In this document: in pieces, positions 40,801 through 47,068 of the stretch
Numbering within the stretch: position 1 is the first letter of the stretch
Layout of the letters: each line of letters opens with the position of its first letter
Source of the DNA: Piscinibacter sp. XHJ-5
GTDB taxonomy: Bacteria > Pseudomonadota > Gammaproteobacteria > Burkholderiales > Burkholderiaceae_C
DNA: 64,000 nt
Assembly (NCBI RefSeq): GCF_029855045.1
Contig: NZ_CP123228.1
Span: 5,766,001 to 5,830,000 of the forward strand
Direction of reading: 5' to 3'
The notes under the pieces: generated by a model
Databases searched by the model: none
Seen by the model: only the letters and a program-made list of their open reading frames with translations
What the model was told of the DNA's origin: nothing
Translations under genes and position numbers: made by a program

Positions 40801-42120
40801 AACACCTGGCCGCCGCCGGACACGCCGATCCAGGGCGTGCTGGAGGTGCAGGTCGCCAATCTCGGCACCTGGGGTCCCTGGCTTCCCGCGGGCTGGCGGC
40901 TCAACGGGGCGTTGCGCACGAGCGCCGGCATCGCCGGGCGCTTCAACGCCCCCGAATACACCGGCGAGGTACGCGGCAGCGGCATCGGCGTGCGCAACTT
41001 CCTGCTCGGCGTCAACGTCAGCGACGGCGACGTGGCGGTGCTGCTGCAAGGTCCTACGGCGCGCATCGAGCGCTTCAGCGCGCGGGCCGGCGCGGGCACC
41101 GTCAGGCTCGAAGGCAATGCGTCGCTCGGCGAGGCCCCCAAGGCGGTGCTGAAGCTGCAGGCCGACAGGTTCCAGCTCCTGGGACGTGTGGACCGGCGCA
41201 TCGTCACCACGGGCCGGGCCGAGATGCAGCTCGACCGCGAGACGCTGGCGCTGGACGGAAAGTTCGTCATCGACGAAGGGCTGATCGACTTCAGCCGTTC
41301 CGACGCACCTCGGCTGTCCGACGACGTGGTCGTGGTGCGCCGAAACAGCAACGGCAGCGGCACGTCGCCGACGGCCGAGCCGCAGGCACCTTCGCCGAAC
41401 CCGGCGCCGGAGCACACCGTCAAGCTCAACCTCGAGGTCGACCTCGGCAGCGCGCTGCATTTGCGCGGACGCGGCATCGACACCGACCTGCGCGGCGCCC
41501 TGCACATCACGTCGCCGGGCAACCACCTGGCGCTCAACGGCACCGTCGCGGCCGTGAACGGCACCTACGCTGCCTACGGCCAGAAGCTGAGCATCGACCG
41601 CGGCAGGATCATCTTCAACGGACCGGCGGAGAACCCGCGGCTGGACATCGAGGCCACCCGTCCCAACCTCGACGTGCGCGTCGGCGTGATCGTCAGCGGC
41701 ACGGCGCTGGACCCGAGGGTGCGCCTGTTCTCCGAGCCCGAGATGGCCGAGATGGACAAGCTGTCGTGGCTGGTGCTGGGCCGCGGCGGCGACAGCCTGG
41801 GCCGCACCGACACCGCGCTGTTGCAGCGCGCCGCCATGGCCCTGCTGGCCGGCGAAGGCGGGGGCGCCACCGACCAGTTCACCAAGGCGCTCGGACTCGA
41901 CGAGGTGTCGTTGCGGCAGACCGATGGCGAGGTGCGTGAGACCGTCATCTCGCTCGGCAAGCAGATCTCGCAACGCTGGTACGTCGGCTACGAGCGCAGC
42001 CTCACCGCCACCACCGGCAACTGGCAGCTCATCTACCGCATCGCCCGACGCTTCACGTTGCGCGCGCAGGCCGGCGCCGACAGCTCTCTGGACGTCATCT
42101 GGACCTGGCGCTGGCAGTGA
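37879..42120 (+). CDS. tamB: Translocation and assembly module TamB (DUF490, AsmA-like)
   Basis: This 1413-residue protein has one N-terminal transmembrane helix (about residues 24-50, WLVGALLVAVLLIVVSAG) and a very long periplasmic beta-rich repeat region typical of AsmA-like lipid-transfer proteins. The C-terminal DUF490 domain (about 1060-1413) contains HLRGRGIDTDLRGALHIT, FNGPAENPRLDIEATR, LSWLVLGRGG and KQISQRWYVGYERSL. It bridges the inner and outer membranes with TamA and probably ferries phospholipid. The start at ATG 37879 lies 10 nt after tamA. Confidence 0.95.
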   Translation: MTIDDAPASAAPALPPRFRWRRRVAWLVGALLVAVLLIVVSAGSGLWWAVRSDSGTAWLFSRVPGLKISGGKGTLWGDFEAAQVEFRLPGGGKVLLDDVAWRGLRVEHAPWMAYRARVVIDALSARRVEVQLPSDSKKEPARQPAHLRAPVELDVAALRIGELHLAALGDKPLRDLQARVHFGAQRGSRHQVEDLRLAWDKLKARGSAGIATDAPFGLQVQTELTQDAAADATAWRAQAALAGPLAQPLLTATVRAQPAGGRPAQSLDLRAGLRPFAAWPLGELQARTQALDLSALLANAPVTSLSGDAQAQTTALDQPATLSARLANAEAGRWNEGRLPLRTLSLDARARPNDPRTLDLQTFAAELGTKQQAAGRLQGHGRWTPGRWDLDLHLEELQPSQLDARAPTMRLSGPLTAHGTDFDRGIDAATLELKADFAGQFTAAGAARSATVKLDAAGSLKRIDLREARAAAGSARATLTALATRDTATAPWQLKGSGTLVDFDPAPWWPGREGTPLRKGPNRLNASSEFDLSVPIAQAGVPWVDQLAAIRGKAHVGIAKSVLAGVPLTADAALRGDGGGVQASLKLDAAGNSVSADGRLGTGRQAASDQWKLVLTAPALDQLAPLWQTAPTPAGEAALAGSAKGSATIAGRWPAIATQGELEASGLRVGQTRVQQAQARWQVDARGSGAADAVVDVQASLAQLAFSQALFKGTPPIESATLQARGTMRAHSVELHAETKALPPAWTDAFQPRPAGPAAAASAPAPASRSVGVFSARGAAIGGPTARDAPAPWTGWRGQIQQIELRSTLPDALPWLRTRDVGLELQWAGGPMRLAVQPGRAEVLGAALRWNRVAWQAGADNRPAQIEAQAELEPLPVAPLLARFQPDFGWGGDLTVVGRLDLRSAPAFSADVVLERQRGDLVVTDETGKTQALGLSDLRLGLHVDNGVWSFTQGLAGSTLGVAAGAVIARTSPQNTWPPPDTPIQGVLEVQVANLGTWGPWLPAGWRLNGALRTSAGIAGRFNAPEYTGEVRGSGIGVRNFLLGVNVSDGDVAVLLQGPTARIERFSARAGAGTVRLEGNASLGEAPKAVLKLQADRFQLLGRVDRRIVTTGRAEMQLDRETLALDGKFVIDEGLIDFSRSDAPRLSDDVVVVRRNSNGSGTSPTAEPQAPSPNPAPEHTVKLNLEVDLGSALHLRGRGIDTDLRGALHITSPGNHLALNGTVAAVNGTYAAYGQKLSIDRGRIIFNGPAENPRLDIEATRPNLDVRVGVIVSGTALDPRVRLFSEPEMAEMDKLSWLVLGRGGDSLGRTDTALLQRAAMALLAGEGGGATDQFTKALGLDEVSLRQTDGEVRETVISLGKQISQRWYVGYERSLTATTGNWQLIYRIARRFTLRAQAGADSSLDVIWTWRWQ

Positions 42121-42166
42121 GCCGCAAGGCGGGGCGCCTCGGGCCGCATGCCAAAATCCGCGTCGC

Positions 42167-42241
42167 CTCGCCGTAGTTCAATGGACAGAACGGCCGCCTC
42201 CTAAGCGGCAAATACAGGTTCGATTCCTGTCGGCGGGACCA
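42167..42241 (+). tRNA. tRNA-Arg (anticodon CCT)
   Basis: This 75-nt cloverleaf includes the encoded CCA. The acceptor 5' strand CTCGCCG (42167-42173) pairs with CGGCGGG (42231-42237) with one U-G pair. The anticodon stem GCCGC / GCGGC closes the loop CTCCTAA, giving anticodon CCT at 42200-42202 for AGG codons. The T arm is CAGG-TTCGATT-CCTG. It stands alone between tamB and the protease gene. Confidence 0.96.
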
Positions 42242-42317
42242 GGCACTTCCGTCGGCCCCGCCCGGTCATTTCGCTCGATGTGTAAATGCCGGGCGATGCA
42301 GGAAAACCCGTGAACTT

Positions 42318-42333
42318 CCGCGCAGTTGCGCGG
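42318..42333. promoter_or_regulatory. Inverted repeat just upstream of the ctpA promoter
   Basis: CCGCGCA and TGCGCGG face each other with a 2-nt centre. The repeat ends immediately before the expected -35 position of the -10 box at 42357-42362. It could be an operator, or a hairpin ending the tRNA transcript. The rest of the 166-nt gap between the tRNA and ctpA shows nothing else clear. Confidence 0.3.
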
Positions 42334-42356
42334 CTCCAAGCCGGCCTTTGTGGTTT

Positions 42357-42362
42357 TATACT
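42357..42362 (+). promoter_or_regulatory. Likely -10 box for the CtpA protease gene
   Basis: TATACT, 46 nt before the ATG at 42408. The -35 region (CTCCAA, 42334-42339) is poor, hinting at activator dependence or a weak promoter. Confidence 0.4.
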
Positions 42363-42407
42363 GGGTCGCGAGTGAAGTTTTTATCTCAAGCAGGAAGCGG
42401 GAAAGTC

Positions 42408-43847
42408 ATGGGTGCCAAGCTGAGGGTTGCCGGTTGGATTGCACTCGGTACCGTGGCGGGGGCGTTGGCGACGATGCAATTGCAGGCCATCGCCCGCAGT
42501 TCCGTCTCCCAGCTTCCCTACGAGGAGCTGCAGCAGCTCGCCAACGTCTTCGACATGGTCAAGAAGGACTACGTCGAAGCGGTCGACGAGAAGAAGCTCA
42601 TCACCGACGCGATCACCGGCATGGTGGCCGGCCTCGATCCCCACTCCCAATACTTCGACAAGAAGACCTTCAAGGAATTTCGTGAAGGCACGACCGGCAA
42701 GTTCGTCGGCGTCGGCATCGAGATCGGCATGGAAGACGGCCTGGTCAAGGTAGTCTCGCCGATCGAAGGCTCGCCCGCCTTCCGCGCCGGCCTGAAAAGC
42801 GGCGACCTGATCACCAAGATCGACGACACCGTCGTCAAGGGCCTCACGATGGACCAGGCCGTCAAGCGCATGCGCGGCGAGCCGAGCACCAAGGTGGTCC
42901 TGACCATCTTCCGCAAGGCCGAAAACCGCAGCTTCCCGGTCACCATCACCCGCGAAGAGATCCGCGTGCAAAGCGTTCGCGCCAAGCTCGTCGAGCCGGG
43001 CTACGGCTGGATCCGCGTCAGCCAGTTCCAGGACCGCACCGTCGACGACTTCGTGCGCAAGGTGGACGAAATCTACAAGCAGGAGCCCAACCTGAAGGGT
43101 CTGGTGCTCGACCTGCGCAACGACCCGGGCGGCCTGCTCGAAGCCTCGGTGGCGATTTCGGCCGCCTTCCTGCCCAACGACGCGGTGGTGGTCACGACGA
43201 ACGGCCAGATCGCCGAGTCGAAGGCGGTCTTCAAGGCCTCGCCCGAGTTCTATCTGCGCCGCGGCGGCGCAGACCCGCTGCGCAAGCTGCCCGAAGCGCT
43301 GAAGACGGTGCCGCTGGTCGTGCTGGTCAACGAAGGCTCCGCATCCGCCAGCGAAATCGTCGCCGGCGCCCTGCAGGACCACAAGCGTGCCACCGTGATG
43401 GGCGCGCAGACCTTCGGCAAGGGCTCGGTGCAAACCGTCCGCCAGCTGTCGCCCGAGACGGCGCTGAAGATCACGACGGCGCGCTACTACACCCCGACCG
43501 GCAAGTCGATCCAGGCCAAGGGCATCGTGCCCGACGTCATGCTCGACGAGACCGCCGAGGGCAACCTGTTTGCCGCGCTGCGCGTGCGCGAAGCCGACCT
43601 CGAGAAGCACCTCATCAGCGGCCAGGGCGCCGAGCAGAAGGATGCGGCCCGCGACAAGGCGCGCGAGGATGCCCGCAAGCGCCTCGAGGAAGAAGCGGCC
43701 AAGAGCACCACGCCGCCCAAGCCGCTGCCCGAGTTCGGCAGCACCGAGGACTTCCAGCTCGCCCAGGCGCTGAATCGCCTGAAAGGCAAGACGGTGGCCG
43801 TCAGCAAGACGCTGACCGAGCGCAAGCCCGAAGTCGAGACGAACTGA
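42408..43847 (+). CDS. ctpA: S41-family C-terminal processing peptidase (CtpA)
   Basis: This 479-residue periplasmic serine protease removes or recognises C-terminal tails. An N-terminal signal anchor (residues 6-26) is followed by a PDZ domain (about 95-180: GVGIEIGMEDGLVKVVSPIEGSPA) and the S41 core. The catalytic dyad is Ser313 in GSASASE and Lys338 in FGKGS, 25 residues apart as in Prc and D1 protease. A charged Lys/Glu-rich helix lies near 405-430. ATG 42408 is preceded by AGGAAG; the longer in-frame start at 42348 lies before the likely transcription start. Terminated by the hairpin that follows. Confidence 0.93.
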   Translation: MGAKLRVAGWIALGTVAGALATMQLQAIARSSVSQLPYEELQQLANVFDMVKKDYVEAVDEKKLITDAITGMVAGLDPHSQYFDKKTFKEFREGTTGKFVGVGIEIGMEDGLVKVVSPIEGSPAFRAGLKSGDLITKIDDTVVKGLTMDQAVKRMRGEPSTKVVLTIFRKAENRSFPVTITREEIRVQSVRAKLVEPGYGWIRVSQFQDRTVDDFVRKVDEIYKQEPNLKGLVLDLRNDPGGLLEASVAISAAFLPNDAVVVTTNGQIAESKAVFKASPEFYLRRGGADPLRKLPEALKTVPLVVLVNEGSASASEIVAGALQDHKRATVMGAQTFGKGSVQTVRQLSPETALKITTARYYTPTGKSIQAKGIVPDVMLDETAEGNLFAALRVREADLEKHLISGQGAEQKDAARDKAREDARKRLEEEAAKSTTPPKPLPEFGSTEDFQLAQALNRLKGKTVAVSKTLTERKPEVETN

Positions 43848-43861
43848 TCTTCGCCGACATG

Positions 43862-43889
43862 AAAAAACGCCCGCTGACGCGGGCGTTTT
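43862..43889. terminator. Bidirectional rho-independent terminator
   Basis: An 11-bp stem AAAACGCCCGC (43864-43874) / GCGGGCGTTTT (43879-43889) with a TGAC loop, with A-run before and T-run after. It lies 15 nt past the ctpA stop and ahead of the convergent small gene, so it can serve both strands. Confidence 0.88.
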
Positions 43890-43909
43890 GCTTTGTGCCT
43901 GCCGGCCGA

Positions 43910-44233
43910 TCAGCGCCGGCGCGCCCGCTCGATGGCCTCCTTGGCCCGGAGTTCCGCCCCCAGGGCGTGCTCCAGCGGCGAGCGACACAGCCCGGCGTGC
44001 CGGTAGTTCAGGTTCTCGTACAGCTGCGAGGCGGCTGGATGTGCATCCAGCACCGCACGCAGCGCGCTGTCGGCGGGAACTGAAGCCAGTTCGTCAGCCA
44101 GGCGCCGCACCACCGACCGGTACTGGTCGGCGCCGACCGACGTGCGGCTGGCTTCGAGCTGCTCCAGCACGTGGGCGAGCGTGACCACCACCGCGAGGCG
44201 GTCGGGAATTGCTTTCGACGGGGTCGCGTTCAT
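43910..44233 (-). CDS. Small soluble protein of unknown function
   Basis: This 107-residue helical protein has no signal peptide. Visible features are an N-terminal LAVVVTLAHVLEQLEASRTS helix, a QYRSVVRRLADELASVPADS segment, and a C-terminal NLNYRHAGLCRSPLEHALGAE region with a basic end. I recognise no family. A clear AAGGAG site 5-6 nt before ATG 44233 supports the start and argues it is real. It is divergent from moeB, with a palindrome between them. Confidence 0.75.
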   Translation of the reverse strand: MNATPSKAIPDRLAVVVTLAHVLEQLEASRTSVGADQYRSVVRRLADELASVPADSALRAVLDAHPAASQLYENLNYRHAGLCRSPLEHALGAELRAKEAIERARRR

Positions 44234-44261
44234 GTCACTCCTTTGCAGCACGACATCGTTG

Positions 44262-44271
44262 CCTACGTAGG
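44262..44271. promoter_or_regulatory. Perfect palindrome between divergent small gene and moeB
   Basis: CCTACGTAGG is a perfect 10-bp palindrome, 28 nt from one start and 45 nt from the other. Its position fits a shared operator, but the element is short and could be chance. Confidence 0.3.
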
Positions 44272-44304
44272 GGCGATTCGCCGGTGCTCAAGGCCGGGCT
44301 TGGG

Positions 44305-44310
44305 TATGCT
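44305..44310 (+). promoter_or_regulatory. Possible -10 box for moeB, near-leaderless
   Basis: TATGCT ends 6 nt before the moeB ATG, so transcription would begin at or very near the start codon. No ribosome site is seen before this ATG. Confidence 0.35.
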
Positions 44311-44316
44311 GGTCCC

Positions 44317-45069
44317 ATGAACGACGACCAGCTGCTGCGCTATTCGCGCCACATCCTGCTCGACGAGCTGGGGGTCGAGGGACAGCAGCGGCTGCTGGCC
44401 TCCCACGCGCTGGTGATCGGTGCCGGCGGGCTCGGCTCGCCGGTGCTGCTGTACCTCGGCACGGCCGGGGTGGGCACCATCACCGTCATCGACCACGACA
44501 CCGTGGACCTGACCAACCTGCAGCGGCAGATCGCCCATGACCTGTCGCGGATCGGCACGCCGAAGGCAGCGTCCGCGGCGCAGACGGTGCGCGCCATCAA
44601 CCCGGAAATCCGGTTGGTGCCCCTGCACGAGCGCGCCGACGCCGTTCGCCTCGAAACGCTGGTGGCGGCCGCCGACGTGGTCATCGACTGCACCGACAAC
44701 TTCAAGACCCGCCATGCCGTCAACGCAGCCTGCGTGCGCCACCACAAGCCGCTGGTCTCCGGCGCGGCAATCGGCTTCGACGGGCAGATCTCGGTGTACG
44801 ACACGCGCTCGCCGGACAAGCCCTGCTACGCCTGCCTGTTCCCGCCTGACGCAGCGTTCGAGGAGGTGCGCTGCGCGACCATGGGCGTGTTCGCGCCGCT
44901 GGTCGGCATTGTCGGCACGATGCAGGCCGCCGAGGCGCTCAAGCTGCTCGCCGGCGTCGGCGCGTCGCTGGCCGGACGGCTGCAGATGCTGGATGGCCGC
45001 ACGATGGAGTGGAGCGAGATTCGGGTCGCGCGCCAGCCGCATTGCCCGGTCTGCGCGGGGCACCGATGA
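44317..45069 (+). CDS. moeB: MoeB/ThiF-family adenylyltransferase
   Basis: This 250-residue E1-like enzyme activates the C-terminal Gly of MoaD (or ThiS) by adenylation for sulfur transfer in molybdopterin or thiamine synthesis. Motifs are the nucleotide-binding GAGGLGSPVLLYLGTAGVG (about 36-54), DLTNLQRQ, and DCTDNFKTRHAVN with the metal/ATP Asp. Zinc ligands are CYAC near residue 169 and CPVC near the C-terminus. ATMGVF holds the usual switch region. Functionally it fits the molybdoenzyme need created by FDH at the other end of the window, though MoeB and ThiF cannot be told apart by eye. Confidence 0.92.
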   Translation: MNDDQLLRYSRHILLDELGVEGQQRLLASHALVIGAGGLGSPVLLYLGTAGVGTITVIDHDTVDLTNLQRQIAHDLSRIGTPKAASAAQTVRAINPEIRLVPLHERADAVRLETLVAAADVVIDCTDNFKTRHAVNAACVRHHKPLVSGAAIGFDGQISVYDTRSPDKPCYACLFPPDAAFEEVRCATMGVFAPLVGIVGTMQAAEALKLLAGVGASLAGRLQMLDGRTMEWSEIRVARQPHCPVCAGHR

Positions 45070-45120
45070 ACGGCCACCACCACCGCCTTGTGGACACGAG
45101 CTGGGGTTAAGCTGCCGCCT

Positions 45121-46050
45121 ATGGCTAAAGAGAAAAACAACGGGCCGGCACAGCGCGGCGAACTGACCGCCCGCAACTTCCCGACCGCTCAGCAGGACGC
45201 GACGATCCAGGCGCCTCCGTCACGCTATGACGGCCCCGAAAGCGCCTACCGCCTGGCCTTCACCGACACGGAGTTCCTGCTGCGCGAAGAGCTGCGCCCG
45301 GTGCGCATGCAGCTGGAGCTGCTGAAGCCCGAGCTGGTGCAAAGCGAGCAGAATATCGAGTCGACCATCGTCATCTTCGGCAGCGCGCGCATCGTGCCGT
45401 CCGACGTGGCGCAGCGCCTGCTGGACGACGCTCAGGCGGCGCAGAACGCGACCGCCCTGCGCATCGCCGAGGCGCACATGGGCATGGCGCGCTACTACGA
45501 CGAGGCGCGGCGCTTCGCTGCCATCGTCACCGAGAAGTCGCGCGGGCTGGCGACGCCGATCTATGTCGTCACCGGCGGCGGTCCCGGCATCATGGAAGCC
45601 GGCAACCGCGGCGCCCACGAAGCCGGCGGCAAGAGCATCGGGCTCAACATCGTGCTGCCGCACGAGCAGGCACCCAATCCGTACATCACGCCGGAGCTGT
45701 GCTTCCAGTTCCACTACTTCGGCCTGCGCAAGATGCACTTCCTGATGCGCTCGATCGGGCTGGTGTGCTTCCCCGGCGGCTTCGGCACGCTCGACGAGAT
45801 GTTCGAGGCGCTCACCCTCATCCAGACCGGGAAGTGCCGGCGCCGGCCCGTCCTGCTGTTCGGGCGCGATTTCTGGACGCGGCTCGTCAATTTCGAACTG
45901 CTGGTCGACACCGGCATGATCAGCGCGATGGACCTCGAGCTGTTCCGCTTCGTCGAGACCGCGGAGCAGGCGTGGGAGATCCTGGAAGCGCACTACGGCT
46001 TCGAGCTGCGCGATACAAGCACGAAGGGCGATCTGGCCAGCAACGTCTGA
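45121..46050 (+). CDS. LOG-family (TIGR00730) nucleotide phosphoribohydrolase-like protein
   Basis: This 309-residue Rossmann-fold protein has the LOG signature GGGPGIMEAGNRGAHEAGG and PGGFGTLDEMFEALTLIQTG. Family members cleave the N-glycosidic bond of nucleoside 5'-monophosphates (cytokinin-activating in plants, PpnN-type in bacteria). An N-terminal extension of about 85 residues before the core (VIFGSARI) is longer than plant-type LOG. The longer in-frame start at 45088 is less likely than ATG 45121. It is 13 nt ahead of the arginase gene. Confidence 0.9.
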   Translation: MAKEKNNGPAQRGELTARNFPTAQQDATIQAPPSRYDGPESAYRLAFTDTEFLLREELRPVRMQLELLKPELVQSEQNIESTIVIFGSARIVPSDVAQRLLDDAQAAQNATALRIAEAHMGMARYYDEARRFAAIVTEKSRGLATPIYVVTGGGPGIMEAGNRGAHEAGGKSIGLNIVLPHEQAPNPYITPELCFQFHYFGLRKMHFLMRSIGLVCFPGGFGTLDEMFEALTLIQTGKCRRRPVLLFGRDFWTRLVNFELLVDTGMISAMDLELFRFVETAEQAWEILEAHYGFELRDTSTKGDLASNV

Positions 46051-46063
46051 ATCCAAAGGCTCC

Positions 46064-46978
46064 ATGAACAAGCAGATCAGCATCATCGGCGCGCCCACCG
46101 ACATCGGCGCGGGCAGCCGCGGCGCCAGCATGGGACCCGAGGCGCTGCGTGTCGCCGACATCGTGCCGGTGCTGCAGGGCCACGGCCTCGAGGTGGTCGA
46201 CCGTGGGAACCTGTCCGGCCCGGCCAACCCGTGGCTGCCGCCATCCGACGGCTACCGCCACCTGGCGGAGGTCGTCGCCTGGAACAAGGCGGTGCACAAC
46301 GCCGTGCATGCCGAGCTCGCACTGGGCCGCCTGCCGATCCTGCTGGGCGGGGACCATTCGCTCGGGCTCGGCTCCATCAGCGCGGTGGCGCGCCACTGCC
46401 GCGAGACCAACCGCAAGCTGCGCATCCTCTGGCTGGACGCGCACGCCGACTTCAACACCAACATCCTCACACCGAGCGGCAATCTGCACGGCATGCCGGT
46501 CGCCTGCCTGTGCGGCCACGGTCCGCAGGAGCTCATCGAGATCGGCGGCCATGTCCCGGCGATCAGCCCGAAGTGGATCCGCCAGATCGGCATCCGCAGC
46601 GTCGACGCCGGCGAGAAGCGGTTCGTGCACGAGATGGACCTCGAGGTCTTCGACATGCGCTACATCGACGAGATGGGCATGCGCCACGCGATGGAACTGG
46701 CGCTGGCGACGCTGGACGCGCACACCCACCTGCACGTGAGCTTCGACGTGGACTTCCTCGACCCCGACGTGGCGCCGGGCGTCGGCACCACCGTCAAGGG
46801 CGGCCCGACCTACCGCGAGGCGCAGCTGTGCATGGAGATGATCGCCGACACCGGCCGGCTCGCCTCGCTCGACGTGATGGAGCTGAACCCGGCGCTGGAC
46901 GTGCGCAACGCCACCGCCGAGGTGGCGGTCGACCTCATCGAGAGCCTGTTCGGCAAGAGCACGCTGATGCGCAAGTAA
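46064..46978 (+). CDS. rocF: Arginase
   Basis: This 304-residue binuclear Mn hydrolase converts arginine to ornithine and urea. Metal ligands are His98 (GGDHS), Asp125, His127 and Asp129 (DAHADFN), and Asp228 and Asp230 (SFDVDFLDP). The C-terminal ELNPALDVRNATAEVAVDL is typical of arginase rather than agmatinase, as is the GNLHGMPVA substrate loop. Length is normal. Expressed with the LOG gene upstream by spacing. Ureohydrolase specificity is well supported. Confidence 0.93.
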   Translation: MNKQISIIGAPTDIGAGSRGASMGPEALRVADIVPVLQGHGLEVVDRGNLSGPANPWLPPSDGYRHLAEVVAWNKAVHNAVHAELALGRLPILLGGDHSLGLGSISAVARHCRETNRKLRILWLDAHADFNTNILTPSGNLHGMPVACLCGHGPQELIEIGGHVPAISPKWIRQIGIRSVDAGEKRFVHEMDLEVFDMRYIDEMGMRHAMELALATLDAHTHLHVSFDVDFLDPDVAPGVGTTVKGGPTYREAQLCMEMIADTGRLASLDVMELNPALDVRNATAEVAVDLIESLFGKSTLMRK

Positions 46979-46984
46979 GCGCAG

Positions 46985-47003
46985 CGGCCTCGCCGCGGGG
47001 CCG
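46985..47003 (+). terminator. Possible terminator after arginase
   Basis: CGGCC (46985-46989) and GGCCG (46999-47003) form a short GC stem followed by TGATTTCGTT. It is weak and lacks a true T-run, but would separate rocF from the DUF4132 operon. Confidence 0.3.
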
Positions 47004-47013
47004 TGATTTCGTT

Positions 47014-47062
47014 CACGCGAGGGCCGCCGATCCCACGTCAAAATGCGCCCCACGCGAGGGGG
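47014..47062 (+). promoter_or_regulatory. Direct repeat and ribosome-site hairpin before the DUF4132 operon
   Basis: CACGCGAGGG occurs at 47014-47023 and again at 47051-47060. The second copy overlaps the GAGGGGG ribosome site (47056-47062), which can also pair with CCCC (47048-47051). GAGGGGG abuts ATG 47063 but has 6-nt spacing to ATG 47069, favouring the latter. This is the only gap before the five-gene operon. Confidence 0.35.
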
Positions 47063-47068
47063 ATGCGC

